The position numbers and the translations under genes are program-made. Of a stretch of DNA of 64,000 nt, positions 43,009 through 55,043 are shown in pieces (position 1 is the stretch's first letter; each line of letters starts with the position of its first letter). Origin of the DNA: Peterkaempfera bronchialis (GTDB lineage: Bacteria > Actinomycetota > Actinomycetes > Streptomycetales > Streptomycetaceae); NCBI RefSeq assembly GCF_003258605.2, contig NZ_CP031264.1:4588001-4652000 (forward strand), in the 5' to 3' direction. Under the pieces are notes generated by a model. It was not told the origin of the DNA, did no database searches, and worked only from the letters and a program-made list of their open reading frames with translations.

Positions 43009-43724
43009 CACCCGCCGACACCCAGGCGCCGGGCCGCCTCGTGCTGCCGGGCCAGGGCCGTGCACCCGCCGCCCCGTACGGCATATCCGGACCCAAACCG
43101 GTGCCCGGCCCGACCCCGCACGACCGCTTCCGGATCCTCTTCGTCTGCACCGGCAACATCTGCCGCTCCCCGATCGCCGAGCGGCTGACCCGGCACGAGC
43201 TGGGAGCCCGCCTGAGCACGCGCGGAGCCGAGCAGATCGTGGTGGAGAGCGCCGGCACCTGGGGCCATGAGGGCGCCCCGATGGAGGCGCACGCCGCCAC
43301 CGTGCTGGGCGAGTACGGCGCCGACCCGGACGGCTTCGCCGGCCGGGAGCTGCTGGACGAGCACGTCATCGACGCCGACCTGGTGCTCACCGCCACCCTG
43401 GACCACCGCGCCCAGGTGATCTCCATGGGCCATGCGGCGGGCCTGCGCACCTTCACCCTCAAAGAGTTCACCCGGCTGGTGCGGACCATAGACCCGGTGA
43501 CCCTCCCCGACCCGCTCCAGGGCGCCGCCGTGGCCGCCCGGGCCCGCGCCCTGGTCCGGGCCGCGGCGGCGCTGCGCGGCTGGCTGCTGGCCTCCTCCCC
43601 GGAGGCGGACGAGGTGGACGATCCGTACGGGGCGCCGATCAGCATGTTCCGCAACTGCGGCGAGGAGATCTACCACGCCCTGGACCCGGTGGTCACCGCG
43701 CTGACCGGCATCCCCCGCCGCTGA
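43005..43724 (+). CDS. Low-molecular-weight protein tyrosine (or arginine) phosphatase
   Basis: A 239-residue phosphatase with a TTG start (TTGA overlap) and GGAGG about 9 nt upstream. The P-loop FVCTGNICRSP gives catalytic C48 and R54; the general-acid loop is probably LPDPLQG. It has a 40-residue Pro/Gly-rich N-terminal extension not found in the classic 150-160-residue enzymes, and a longer helical C-terminus. The neighbouring WecA-like and LCP genes would suit a role in polymer export, but YwlE-like arginine phosphatase activity is equally possible. Confidence 0.88.
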   Translation: MTPADTQAPGRLVLPGQGRAPAAPYGISGPKPVPGPTPHDRFRILFVCTGNICRSPIAERLTRHELGARLSTRGAEQIVVESAGTWGHEGAPMEAHAATVLGEYGADPDGFAGRELLDEHVIDADLVLTATLDHRAQVISMGHAAGLRTFTLKEFTRLVRTIDPVTLPDPLQGAAVAARARALVRAAAALRGWLLASSPEADEVDDPYGAPISMFRNCGEEIYHALDPVVTALTGIPRR

Positions 43725-43748
43725 CCCTCCCCGCCGCTGACCGTCCCC

Positions 43749-43813
43749 CGCCGTCGGCCGCTCCCGCCGTCGGCCGCCCCCCCGCCGTCGGCCGCTCCCG
43801 CTGTCGGCCGCCC
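43749..43813. repeat. Four CGCCGTCGGCCGC-based tandem repeats
   Basis: Four units of 15-18 bp begin CGC(C/T)GTCGGCCGC. They lie between the phosphatase and GlyA-like genes, just before a TACCCT -10-like element at about 43850. Confidence 0.88.
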
Positions 43814-43903
43814 GGTGGCGACGACGCGCCGTGCGGCGCCGCCCGTCCTACCCTGGGGAGGAACCACCTCCGCACGCGGCCCAGCCGCCCGAGGAGCCCC
43901 GCC

Positions 43904-45187
43904 ATGACGGTCACCGAGCCCCCCACCGCCACCTCCGACCGCACGCCGCCCTGGGAGGCCCCGGAGGCCCTGCGGCGCACCGACCCGCAGATCGCCGATG
44001 TGCTGGCCCTGGAGGCTGCCCGGCGGCGCGACTCGCTCCAGCTGCTGGCGGGGGAGAACATCGCCTCCCCGGCCGTGCTGGCGGCCCTCTCCGGCCCGCT
44101 CGCCGACAAGTACGCCGAGGGCTACCCGGGGCGCCGCCACCACACCGGCTGCGCCGCAGCGGACGCCGCGGAGCTGCTGGCCGTCACCCGCGCGGAGGAG
44201 CTGTTCGGCGCCGACCACGCCAATGTGCAGCCGTACACCGGGACCACCGCGATGTTCGCCGCCTATGCCGCGCTGCTCCGGCCCGGCGACCGGGTGCTGG
44301 CGATGTCGCTCCAGCACGGCGGCCACCTCACCGTCGGCTCACGGGCCAACTTCTCCGGCCGCTGGTTCCAGTTCACCGGCTACGGGGTGCGCCGCGAGGA
44401 CGGCCTGATCGACCTGGAGCAGGTCCGCGACCTGGCGAAGCGGCAGCGGCCCAAGGCCATCGTCGCGGGCTCCATCTCCTACCCCCGCCAGGTGGACTGG
44501 AAGGCGTTCCGGGCCATCGCCGACGAGGTCGGCGCCTATCTGATCGCCGGCGCGGCGCAGACCCTGGGCCTGGTGGCCGGGGGAGCGGCGCCCTCCCCGG
44601 TGCCGTACGCGGACGTGGTGGTCGGCGTCACCCACAAGATGCTGCGCGGCCCGCGCGGCGGCCTGCTGCTCTGCACCGCCGAGCTGGCCGAGCGGGTGGA
44701 CCGGGCGGTCTACCCGTTCATCCAGGGCGGTCCCTCCATGCACGAGGTCGCGGCCAAGGCGGTGGCGCTGGCGGAGGCCGCCACCCCGGAGTTCGCCGCC
44801 TATACGCGGGCGGCCGTCGCCAACGCCCGGGCGCTGGCCGAGGGACTCGCCGGGCAGGGCCTGACCCCGCTCACCGGCGGCACCGACACCCATCTGGTCA
44901 CGGCGGACGTCTCCGGGCTCGGCATCAGCGGCCGGGAGGCGGAGCGGCGCTGCGCGGCCGTCTCGGTACTGCTCGGCAAGTGCGCCCTGCCCTATGACAC
45001 CGCGCCGCCCGCCGAGGCGTCCGGGGTGCGGCTGGGCACCGGCTGCGTGACCACGCAGGGGATGCGGACCGCCGGGATGGCCGAGGTGGCGCGGCTCACC
45101 GGGCAGGCGCTGCGCAGCTCGGAGCCGGACCGGGAACTGGCCGAGCGGGTCCGCGAACTGGCCCGTGGGTCGGTACCGAAGTGGTGA
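43904..45187 (+). CDS. Serine hydroxymethyltransferase-like protein with altered active site
   Basis: A 427-residue GlyA-fold protein with GAGGAG before the ATG. Overall similarity to GlyA is clear: LLAGENIAS, KYAEGYPGRR, ELFGADHANVQPYTG, QHGGHLTVGSRANFSG and THKMLRGPRGG with PLP lysine K245. Key residues are changed. The Asp that contacts the PLP ring nitrogen (D200 in E. coli) is G216, the His three residues on (H203) is Q219, and the tyrosine pair after YPG(K/R)R is His-His. The distance from G216 to K245 is 29, as in E. coli, so the alignment is secure. It probably does not act as a normal SHMT. Confidence 0.88.
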   Translation: MTVTEPPTATSDRTPPWEAPEALRRTDPQIADVLALEAARRRDSLQLLAGENIASPAVLAALSGPLADKYAEGYPGRRHHTGCAAADAAELLAVTRAEELFGADHANVQPYTGTTAMFAAYAALLRPGDRVLAMSLQHGGHLTVGSRANFSGRWFQFTGYGVRREDGLIDLEQVRDLAKRQRPKAIVAGSISYPRQVDWKAFRAIADEVGAYLIAGAAQTLGLVAGGAAPSPVPYADVVVGVTHKMLRGPRGGLLLCTAELAERVDRAVYPFIQGGPSMHEVAAKAVALAEAATPEFAAYTRAAVANARALAEGLAGQGLTPLTGGTDTHLVTADVSGLGISGREAERRCAAVSVLLGKCALPYDTAPPAEASGVRLGTGCVTTQGMRTAGMAEVARLTGQALRSSEPDRELAERVRELARGSVPKW

Positions 45188-45363
45188 CATTGCCCCCAGG
45201 GCAGAACCGCGATGCGCGCGAAGGGCGTCGACCTGAATAAGGTGTGGTGCCGTGGCGACGCACCCTGGATCACAGACATCTCCGGCGGCACCTCCCGCCC
45301 CTGCCGTCCGTTCAGCGGTCCGGGAGAGTGGAGCCGCCGTCGACGCGAGGTTGGAGGGCCCCG

Positions 45364-46698
45364 GTGCGTGAGTACCTGCTGACGCTGTTCACCACCGCAG
45401 CGGTCACCTACCTGCTGACCGCGCCGGTCCGGAAGTTCGCCATCGTGGCGGGCGCGATGCCGCCGGTGCGCGCCCGTGACGTGCACCGCGAGCCCACGCC
45501 CCGGCTGGGCGGCATCGCCCTGTTCGGCGGGCTCTGCGCCGGGCTGCTGATGGCCTCCCACCTCACCCATCTGACGACCGTCTTCGACAACGGGAGCGAC
45601 GTCAAGGCGCTGCTCTCGGGCGCCGGCATCATGTGGGTGCTGGGCGTGCTCGACGACAAGTGGGGCGTGGACGCGCTGGTCAAGATGGGCGGCCAGATGG
45701 TCGCCGCGGGCGTGATGGTCTGGCAGGGACTCACCGTGATCTCCATCCCGGTGCCCGGCGTCGGATCGGTCTCGGTGACGCCGATGCAGGGCACCCTGAT
45801 CTCGGTGCTGCTGGTCGTCATCATGGTCAACGCGGTGAACTTCATCGACGGCCTGGACGGCCTGGCCGCCGGCATGGTCTGCATCGCCGCGATGGCCTTC
45901 TTCCTGTACTCGTACCGGCTGCTGTTCGGCTACAGCATCGAGGACGCGGCTCCGGCGACGCTCTTCACCGCGGTGCTGATCGGGATGTGCCTGGGGTTCC
46001 TGCCGCACAATCTGCACCCGGCGCGGATCTTCATGGGCGACTCCGGCTCGATGCTGCTGGGCCTGATGCTCGCGGTGGCGGCCATCTCGATCACCGGCCG
46101 GGTCAACCCCGACCTGATCATCGAGCAGACCGGTTCGCAGCGTGAGGCCGTGCACACCCTGGTGCCGATCTACATCCCGCTGCTGCTGCCGCTGACCGTG
46201 ATCGCGCTGCCGCTGGCCGACCTGCTGCTGGCCGTGGTGCGGCGCACCTGGGCGGGCAAGTCGCCCTTCGCGGCGGACAAGCAGCACCTGCACCACCGGC
46301 TGCTGGAGATCGGCCACTCGCACAGCCGGGCCGTGCTGATCATGTACTTCTGGGCGGCGCTCTTCGCCTTCTCCACGGTGGCCTTCTCGGTGACCGACAT
46401 CGGCCGGGTGGTGGTGCTGATCGGCGCCGGGCTCTGCCTGCTGGGCATCGTGGTGCTGCTGCTGCCGCGCTTCCGGCCGAGGACGCCGAAGGCGCTCCAG
46501 CCGCTGGTCCCGCCGCGCTACCGGGACAGCGACGACGGCGAGGGCGCCGCCGAGGGTGTCGCCGAGGGTGCGGCCGAGGGCCCGGTCGGCGGGGTCGGCC
46601 GGCTGTCGCCGGAGGACGAGGACCTGCTCCAGCGGCTGGGTTCCGGGGCGAGCGCGGCGGGCCACCGGTCCGGCACCCGGGGTGGCACGGACGGGTGA
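45364..46698 (+). CDS. Undecaprenyl-phosphate GlcNAc/MurNAc-type phosphotransferase (WecA/TagO family)
   Basis: A 444-residue multi-pass membrane enzyme. The GTG at 45364 has GGAGG 6 nt upstream. It contains ARDVHREPTPRLGGIALF, the DDxxD-like VLDDKWGVD, NAVNFIDGLDGLAAG, FMGDSGSMLLG and the HxHHR motif KQHLHHRLLEIG. These define the family that moves a sugar-1-phosphate from UDP-sugar to polyprenyl phosphate, starting a wall glycopolymer. The C-terminal 70 residues are acidic and disordered (EGAAEGVAEGAAEG repeats). The mycobacterial counterpart (wecA, next to atp) holds the same place. Confidence 0.92.
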   Translation: MREYLLTLFTTAAVTYLLTAPVRKFAIVAGAMPPVRARDVHREPTPRLGGIALFGGLCAGLLMASHLTHLTTVFDNGSDVKALLSGAGIMWVLGVLDDKWGVDALVKMGGQMVAAGVMVWQGLTVISIPVPGVGSVSVTPMQGTLISVLLVVIMVNAVNFIDGLDGLAAGMVCIAAMAFFLYSYRLLFGYSIEDAAPATLFTAVLIGMCLGFLPHNLHPARIFMGDSGSMLLGLMLAVAAISITGRVNPDLIIEQTGSQREAVHTLVPIYIPLLLPLTVIALPLADLLLAVVRRTWAGKSPFAADKQHLHHRLLEIGHSHSRAVLIMYFWAALFAFSTVAFSVTDIGRVVVLIGAGLCLLGIVVLLLPRFRPRTPKALQPLVPPRYRDSDDGEGAAEGVAEGAAEGPVGGVGRLSPEDEDLLQRLGSGASAAGHRSGTRGGTDG

Positions 46699-46945
46699 GC
46701 GCGGTTGGCCCGTACGGGGTCAACCGATCGGCGGCACCGCTGCGCCACCGGTGTGACAGGTAGCACACCAACATGGTAAAGCTCGCATCAAATAGTTTGT
46801 GATACCGTTCACGAGTACCGGGAGCACGCCGAAAGTCCATGTTGGGGCATTTCGGCACCGAGTGGCACCTTCCCCCCGGTCTTGGATCATGCCTTCAGCA
46901 CAGCCCGTCCCCCCGTACGTCAGACATGCCGCCGGAGCTGCCGAC
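46699..46945 (+). promoter_or_regulatory. atp operon promoter region with two Crp-like sites
   Basis: This 247-bp gap contains an AT-richer patch (46780-46810). Two sites fit the Crp/GlxR pattern TGTGA-N6-TCACA: TGTGACAGGTAGCACA (46752-46767, within the longer palindrome GGTGTG...CACACC) and TGTGATACCGTTCACG (46798-46813). Each departs from the consensus by one base. Their centres are 46 bp apart. In Corynebacterium the Crp homologue GlxR is known to control the atp operon, so cAMP-type control here is plausible. Confidence 0.5.
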
Positions 46946-47386
46946 ATGCCGTCCCCCGACGCCCGGATCCTCCGCGGCGCCGCAATCCCCACTGCGGTCG
47001 CCGGAGCCATCGCTGTTGCGATTGCGACCGCCGTCGTGGGGACCAAGGGTCTGCTGGGCGCGCTCTTCGCCGTGCTGCTGGTGGTCGCCTTCTTCAGCTT
47101 CGGCCAGATCACCCTGGACCGCCTGACGCGGAACAACCCGCAGCTCTTCATGGCGGCCGGCCTGATGGTCTACACCACGCAGATCCTGCTGGTCGGGATC
47201 GTGCTGGCGGTCTTCAAGGGCACGACCCTCTTCGAGACCCGGGTCTTCGCCTTCACCCTGCTCGGCTGCGCGCTCATCTGGACCGCCGGCCAGGTGCGCG
47301 GCGCCCTCAAGGCCAAGCTGCTCTACGTGGTCCCGGACGCGCCTTCCGAACGTTCCCGAGAGCCCGAGCCGGAACGCCGGTCATGA
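46946..47386 (+). CDS. atpI: ATP synthase-associated membrane protein AtpI
   Basis: A 146-residue protein with four hydrophobic segments and a basic C-terminal tail. The ATG at 46946 is preferred because GGAG lies 8 nt before it; an upstream ATG at 46889 is possible. It occupies the usual first place of the atp operon. AtpI helps c-ring assembly in some bacteria. Sequence conservation of the family is low, so the call rests on position and topology. Confidence 0.85.
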   Translation: MPSPDARILRGAAIPTAVAGAIAVAIATAVVGTKGLLGALFAVLLVVAFFSFGQITLDRLTRNNPQLFMAAGLMVYTTQILLVGIVLAVFKGTTLFETRVFAFTLLGCALIWTAGQVRGALKAKLLYVVPDAPSERSREPEPERRS

Positions 47387-47642
47387 CCCCTGACGTCCCT
47401 CTCCCGAGGGAGGGGGGCGGTGTTCATGCCTCCCTGTCGGGCTGCTATCGTCCGGAACGACACCGGGTGCGGGATGCGGCCAGGTCCCTCCGCTCAGCGG
47501 ACGGATCGCCCCCCGAGCCCCATTCCGGGCTCTCGCTCGACCCCGCGAAATCACCATCCAGTCCCAGTGCCGCCCCGTGGCCGCAGGTCACGCCGACACA
47601 CCGAGGTTGCCGTTTCCATGCGTCACGACGAAGGAGTCCGTG

Positions 47643-48455
47643 GTGAGTAGTGCACTCACGCAGCTCGCCTCTGAGGCCGACTGCCACCTGAACTCTGGTT
47701 GCGGCTTCCCGGCCCCCGGCCTTCACACCTTCAACTTCGAGCCGCTCTTCACGGTGGGCGGCGTCGAGGTCATCAAGCCGATGCTGCTGTCGGTCATCGC
47801 CATGCTCGCGGTGATCGGCTTCTTCTGGGCCGCCTTCGCCAGGCCGAAGCTGGTCCCGGGCAAGCTCCAGCTGGTGGGCGAGATCGGCTATGACTTCGTC
47901 AAGCGGTCCATCGTGCTGGACTCCATCGGCAAGAAGGGGCAGAAGTATGTCCCGATGATGGTGTCGCTCTTCTTCTTCGTCTGGATCATGAACGTGATGT
48001 CGATCATCCCGTTCGCCCAGTTCCCGGTGACGTCGAAGATCGCCTTCCCGGCCGGTCTCGCCGCCGTGGTCTGGATCACCTATATGACGCTGACCTTCAA
48101 GAAGCACGGCTTCGTCGGCGGACTGAAGAACCTCTGCTGGCCGTCGGGCATCCCCGGCTGGGTCATGTTCCTGCTGGTCCCGATCGAGTTCTTCTCGAAC
48201 ATCTTTGTGCGGCCCTTCACGCTGGCGGTCCGGCTCTTCGCCAACATGTTCGCGGGCCACCTGCTGATCGTGATGTTCTCGGTCGCGTCCTGGTACCTGC
48301 TCACCCCGAGCATCGGCGCGCTCTACGCCGGTGCCTCTTTCGTGGTCACCCTCGGTCTGACCGCGTTCGAGCTCCTGATCCAGTTCCTCCAGGCGTACAT
48401 CTTCGTGATGCTGGCCAGCAGCTACATCTCGGGCGCGCTCGAAGAAGCGCACTGA
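47643..48455 (+). CDS. atpB: ATP synthase F0 subunit a
   Basis: A 270-residue membrane subunit that forms the proton half-channels. Two adjacent GTG codons follow AAGGAG; the second (47643) gives better spacing. The essential arginine lies in FVRPFTLAVRLFANMFAGH, and the last helix has ELLIQFLQAYIFVMLASSYI. The N-terminus DCHLNSGCGFPAPGLHTFNFEPLF is typical of actinobacteria. The 256 bp between atpI and atpB hold no gene. Confidence 0.96.
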   Translation: MSSALTQLASEADCHLNSGCGFPAPGLHTFNFEPLFTVGGVEVIKPMLLSVIAMLAVIGFFWAAFARPKLVPGKLQLVGEIGYDFVKRSIVLDSIGKKGQKYVPMMVSLFFFVWIMNVMSIIPFAQFPVTSKIAFPAGLAAVVWITYMTLTFKKHGFVGGLKNLCWPSGIPGWVMFLLVPIEFFSNIFVRPFTLAVRLFANMFAGHLLIVMFSVASWYLLTPSIGALYAGASFVVTLGLTAFELLIQFLQAYIFVMLASSYISGALEEAH

Positions 48456-48779
<324 letters not shown>

Positions 48780-48819
48780 CCAGGCGCCCGGCAGCCCCCT
48801 TCAGACGAAAGGTCCAGAT

Positions 48820-49371
48820 ATGAACTTCCTGGCTGAAGCCGCGGAGGCGGAGAACCCTCTCCTTCCCGCGTGGCCGGAGCTCATCATCGGCCTGATCTGC
48901 TTCTTCATCGTCTTCGGACTGCTCGGCAAGAAGCTCCTCCCCAGCATCGAGAAGGTGTTGGCGGAGCGCCGGGACGCGATCGAGGGCGGGCTCGAACGGG
49001 CCGAGGAGGCGCAGGCCGAGGCCCAGCGCACCCTGGAGCAGTACCGCGCCGAGCTCGCCGAGGCACGCCACGAGGCGGCCCGGATCACCGAGCACGCCCG
49101 TGAGCAGGGCGCCGCGCTGATCACCGAGATGCGCGAGGAGGGCCAGCGCCAGCGGGACGCCATCGTCACCGCCGGCCACGCCCAGATCGAGGCCGACCGC
49201 AAGCAGGCCACCGCCGTGCTCCGGCACGACGTGGGCGCGCTCGCCACCGAGCTGGCCTCCCGCATCGTCGGCGAGTCCCTTCAGGACCACGCCCGGCAGA
49301 GCGGGATCATCGACCGCTTCCTGGACGACCTTGAGACCAAGGCCGCCGTCTCGGAAGGTGCGTCCCAGTGA
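48820..49371 (+). CDS. atpF: ATP synthase F0 subunit b
   Basis: A 183-residue peripheral-stalk protein: one N-terminal membrane helix (ELIIGLICFFIVFGLLGKKLL) followed by a long charged coiled coil (VLAERRDAIEGGLERAEEAQAE and on). GAAAGG precedes the ATG. Its stop overlaps the GTG of atpH by 4 bp, coupling synthesis of the two stalk subunits. Confidence 0.96.
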   Translation: MNFLAEAAEAENPLLPAWPELIIGLICFFIVFGLLGKKLLPSIEKVLAERRDAIEGGLERAEEAQAEAQRTLEQYRAELAEARHEAARITEHAREQGAALITEMREEGQRQRDAIVTAGHAQIEADRKQATAVLRHDVGALATELASRIVGESLQDHARQSGIIDRFLDDLETKAAVSEGASQ

Positions 49372-50183
49372 TCGGCGCCAGCCGCGAGGCGCTCGCCGCC
49401 GCCCGGGAGAACCTCGAAAGCCTGACCGACTCCACCTCGGTGGATGTCGTCAGGCTCGGCGAGGAGCTCTCGGCCGTCACCACCCTGCTCGACCGTGAGG
49501 TGTCGCTGCGCCGGGTCCTCACCGACCCGGCGCGGTCCGGGCAGGACAAGGCCCAGCTGGTCGGCTCGCTGCTGACCGGCCAGGTCTCCGGCGAGACGGT
49601 GGACCTGGTCTCCGGCCTGGTCCGGTCCCGCTGGTCCAGCCCGCGCGACCTGGTGGACGCCACCGAGCAGCTGTCGGCGTACGCCGAGGTCATCGCGGCG
49701 GACCGGGCCGGTGCCCTGGACGACGTCGAGGACGAGCTGTTCCGGTTCGGCCGCGTCGTCGCCGGCTCCCCCGAGCTGCGCGCCGCGCTGTCCGAGCCCA
49801 AGGCCGGCCCCGCCGCCAAGGCGGACCTGGTGCGCTCGCTCCTCGGCGGTCGTGCCAACCCGGCCACCGTGCGGCTGGTCGTCTCTCTGGTCTCCCACCC
49901 GCGTGGACGTAGCCTGGAGCAGGGCCTGGAGTCGTACTCCAAGCTCGCCGCCTCCCGGCGCGGCCGCGTGGTGGCCCTGGTGACCACCGCCGTGCCGATG
50001 TCCGACGGGCAGCGTGAGCGGCTCGCCGGAGCCCTGGGCAGGATCTACGGCCGCCAGGTGCACCTCAACATCGACATCGACCCCGAGGTCCTCGGCGGTG
50101 TCAAGGTGCAGATCGGCGACGAGATCATCGACGGCACCGTCGCCAGCCGCCTGGAAGGCGCCCGGCAGGGCCTGGAGGGCTGA
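49368..50183 (+). CDS. atpH: ATP synthase F1 subunit delta
   Basis: A 271-residue subunit joining the b stalk to the top of F1. It is about 90 residues longer than E. coli delta (177), as usual in streptomycetes, owing to an extra N-terminal helical part. The C-terminal domain ends GRQVHLNIDIDPEVLGGVKVQIGDEIIDGTVASRL, the family signature. It starts with GTG in a 4-bp overlap with atpF. Confidence 0.95.
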   Translation: MIGASREALAAARENLESLTDSTSVDVVRLGEELSAVTTLLDREVSLRRVLTDPARSGQDKAQLVGSLLTGQVSGETVDLVSGLVRSRWSSPRDLVDATEQLSAYAEVIAADRAGALDDVEDELFRFGRVVAGSPELRAALSEPKAGPAAKADLVRSLLGGRANPATVRLVVSLVSHPRGRSLEQGLESYSKLAASRRGRVVALVTTAVPMSDGQRERLAGALGRIYGRQVHLNIDIDPEVLGGVKVQIGDEIIDGTVASRLEGARQGLEG

Positions 50184-50327
50184 CCGCCCCCCGGGCCCGG
50201 AGCAGCATCCGACCCTCGGTCGGGGACAACGTACGGTCGGTCGTTTCGACATCCGGCCGAGGATCGAATACTTGCGGCCCTCCAAGGGCGGGCCGAGGAT
50301 CGCAACCTAGGAGAACAGGGAACCCAG

Positions 50328-51902
50328 ATGGCGGAGCTCACTATCCGGCCGGAGGAGATCCGGGACGCGCTGGCGAACTTCGTCCAGTCGTACCAGCCGG
50401 ACGCCGCCTCGCGTGAAGAGGTCGGCACGGTCAGCGAGGCGATGGACGGCATCGCCAAGGTCCAGGGCCTCCCCTCGGCCATGGCCAACGAGCTGCTGAA
50501 GTTCGAGGACGGCACCCTCGGCCTCGCGCTGAACCTTGAGGAGCGCGAGATCGGCGTCGTCGTCCTCGGCGACTTCAGCGGTATCGAGGAGGGCCAGACG
50601 GTCCGCCGCACCGGCGAGGTGCTGTCCGTGCCGGTCGGCGAGGGCTACCTCGGCCGCGTGGTCGACCCGCTGGGCAACCCGATCGACGGCCTCGGCGCGA
50701 TCGAGTCCACCGGCCGCCGCGCCCTGGAGCTCCAGGCTCCCGGCGTGATGGTCCGCAAGTCGGTCCACGAGCCGCTGCAGACCGGCATCAAGGCCATCGA
50801 CGCGATGACCCCGATCGGCCGCGGCCAGCGCCAGCTGATCATCGGCGACCGCCAGACCGGCAAGACCGCGGTGGCGATCGACACGATCATCAACCAGCGC
50901 GACAACTGGCGCTCCGGCGACCCCAAGAAGCAGGTCCGCTGCATCTACGTCGCCATCGGCCAGAAGGGCTCCACCATCGCGTCCGTGCGCGGTGCCCTGG
51001 AGGAGGCCGGCGCGCTGGAGTACACCACCATCGTCGCCGCCCCGGCGTCGGACCCGGCGGGCTTCAAGTACCTGGCCCCCTACACCGGCTCCGCCATCGG
51101 CCAGGAGTGGATGTACGACGGCAAGCACGTCCTGATCATCTTCGACGACCTGTCGAAGCAGGCCGAGGCCTACCGCTCCGTCTCCCTGCTGCTGCGCCGC
51201 CCGCCGGGCCGCGAGGCCTACCCCGGTGACGTCTTCTACCTGCACTCCCGCCTGCTGGAGCGCTGCGCCAAGCTCTCCGACGAGCTGGGTGCCGGCTCGA
51301 TGACCGGCCTGCCGATCATCGAGACCAAGGCCAACGACGTCTCGGCGTACATCCCGACCAACGTCATCTCCATCACCGACGGCCAGTGCTTCCTGGAGTC
51401 CGACCTGTTCAACGCCGGCATCCGCCCGGCCGTGAACGTCGGTATCTCGGTCTCCCGCGTCGGCGGCTCCGCCCAGATCAAGGCCATGAAGTCGGTCGCC
51501 GGCCGCCTGCGGCTGGACCTCGCCCAGTTCCGCGAGCTGGAGGCGTTCGCCGCCTTCGGCTCCGACCTGGACGCGGCCTCCAAGGCGCAGCTGGAGCGCG
51601 GTGCCCGCATGGTCGAGCTGCTGAAGCAGGGCCAGTACGCACCGTTCCCGGTCGAGGAGCAGGTCGTCTCCATCTGGGCCGGTACCACCGGCAAGCTGGA
51701 CGACGTCCCGGTCGCCGACATCCGCCGCTTCGAGCGCGAGTTCCTCGACAACCTGCGGGTGGAGCACAAGGCGCTCCTCTCCGGCATCGTCGAGACCGGC
51801 AAGCTGGAGGACGGCACCATCGACGCGCTGACCGCCGCGATCGCTTCCTTCAAGCAGGGCTTCGAGACCTCCGAGGGCAAGCTGCTCGGCGAGTCGGCCT
51901 GA
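50328..51902 (+). CDS. atpA: ATP synthase F1 subunit alpha
   Basis: A 524-residue non-catalytic nucleotide-binding subunit. Walker A is [11 protein letters not shown], and the arginine-finger region [15 protein letters not shown] is present. The N-terminal beta-barrel begins [34 protein letters not shown] precedes the ATG. The 144 bp before it contain no gene. Confidence 0.98.
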   Translation: MAELTIRPEEIRDALANFVQSYQPDAASREEVGTVSEAMDGIAKVQGLPSAMANELLKFEDGTLGLALNLEEREIGVVVLGDFSGIEEGQTVRRTGEVLSVPVGEGYLGRVVDPLGNPIDGLGAIESTGRRALELQAPGVMVRKSVHEPLQTGIKAIDAMTPIGRGQRQLIIGDRQTGKTAVAIDTIINQRDNWRSGDPKKQVRCIYVAIGQKGSTIASVRGALEEAGALEYTTIVAAPASDPAGFKYLAPYTGSAIGQEWMYDGKHVLIIFDDLSKQAEAYRSVSLLLRRPPGREAYPGDVFYLHSRLLERCAKLSDELGAGSMTGLPIIETKANDVSAYIPTNVISITDGQCFLESDLFNAGIRPAVNVGISVSRVGGSAQIKAMKSVAGRLRLDLAQFRELEAFAAFGSDLDAASKAQLERGARMVELLKQGQYAPFPVEEQVVSIWAGTTGKLDDVPVADIRRFEREFLDNLRVEHKALLSGIVETGKLEDGTIDALTAAIASFKQGFETSEGKLLGESA

Positions 51903-51929
51903 AGCCGGACGGAAAGGACGTAACGACCC

Positions 51930-54301
<2,372 letters not shown>

Positions 54302-54329
54302 GCAGCCGGCAGGTCTAGGCAGTGGCAGT

Positions 54330-54371
54330 GGAGAGGGGCGGGCCCTGGGGGACCGGGGACCGCCCCTCTCC
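54330..54371 (+). terminator. Hairpin between atpD and atpC
   Basis: A perfect 12-bp stem (GGAGAGGGGCGG and CCGCCCCTCTCC) with an 18-base inner part lies 29 bp past the atpD stop. It probably reduces read-through into atpC. The rest of the 201-bp gap has an AT-richer patch (TTATTCTTACC near 54445) that might be a promoter. Confidence 0.7.
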
Positions 54372-54502
54372 GCGCACCACCGCCGCAGCAGGCCGGGTTC
54401 CGGCCATCCCCACCCCTCCGGTTTCAGCCGGGGAGGGAGGGGCCGTTATTCTTACCGGGACCACCCGTCCACCGGGCGATCCCACGATCCGAGGAGCCAA
54501 CG

Positions 54503-54880
54503 TTGGCTGAGCTGCACGTCGAGCTGGTCGCGGCCGACCGCAAGGTGTGGTCCGGTGCGGCCACCATCGTCGTCGCCCGGACCGCGTCCGGTGACATCGG
54601 CATCCAGCCGGGCCACACCCCGGTGCTGAGCGTGCTGGAGTCCGGCCCGGTCACCATCCGCCAGGCGGACGGCGGCACCATCGTCGCCGCCGTGCACGGC
54701 GGCTTCATCTCGTTCGCGGACAACAAGCTGTCGCTGCTGGCCGAGATCGCCGAGCTGGCGGACGAGATCGATGTCGCCCGTGCCGAGCGCGCGCTGGACC
54801 GCGCCCGGACCGAGATCGACGACCACGCCGAGCGCCGCGCGGAGGTCCGGCTGGTGGCCGCGTCCCGCAAGGCCGCCTGA
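54503..54880 (+). CDS. atpC: ATP synthase F1 subunit epsilon
   Basis: A 125-residue subunit with a TTG start and GAGGAG 7 nt upstream. The N-terminal beta-sandwich contains HVELVAADRKVWSG, GDIGIQPGHTPVLSVL and VHGGFISFADNKLSLLAE, followed by the short two-helix C-terminal domain that can brake rotation. It is the only F1 gene here set far from its neighbour (201 bp from atpD, with a hairpin between). Confidence 0.97.
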   Translation: MAELHVELVAADRKVWSGAATIVVARTASGDIGIQPGHTPVLSVLESGPVTIRQADGGTIVAAVHGGFISFADNKLSLLAEIAELADEIDVARAERALDRARTEIDDHAERRAEVRLVAASRKAA

Positions 54881-54919
54881 GGCCGCGACGGTACATGACG
54901 AGAAACAGAGCTTGACCGG

Positions 54920-54956
54920 CGGTCCCGGGGGCGCTTCGACAGTGACCCCGGGACCG
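54920..54956 (+). terminator. Terminator of the atp operon
   Basis: A perfect 11-bp stem (CGGTCCCGGGG and CCCCGGGACCG) with a 15-base loop lies 39 bp past the atpC stop. Confidence 0.85.
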
Positions 54957-55043
54957 TCGCATCGGTTGATACGGGTAGCGGGTGCGCAGGACCTTTGCAC
55001 CGGCGGCACCCTGGGGAAGCGCTAGGCGAGGAGGTCGGTGGGC

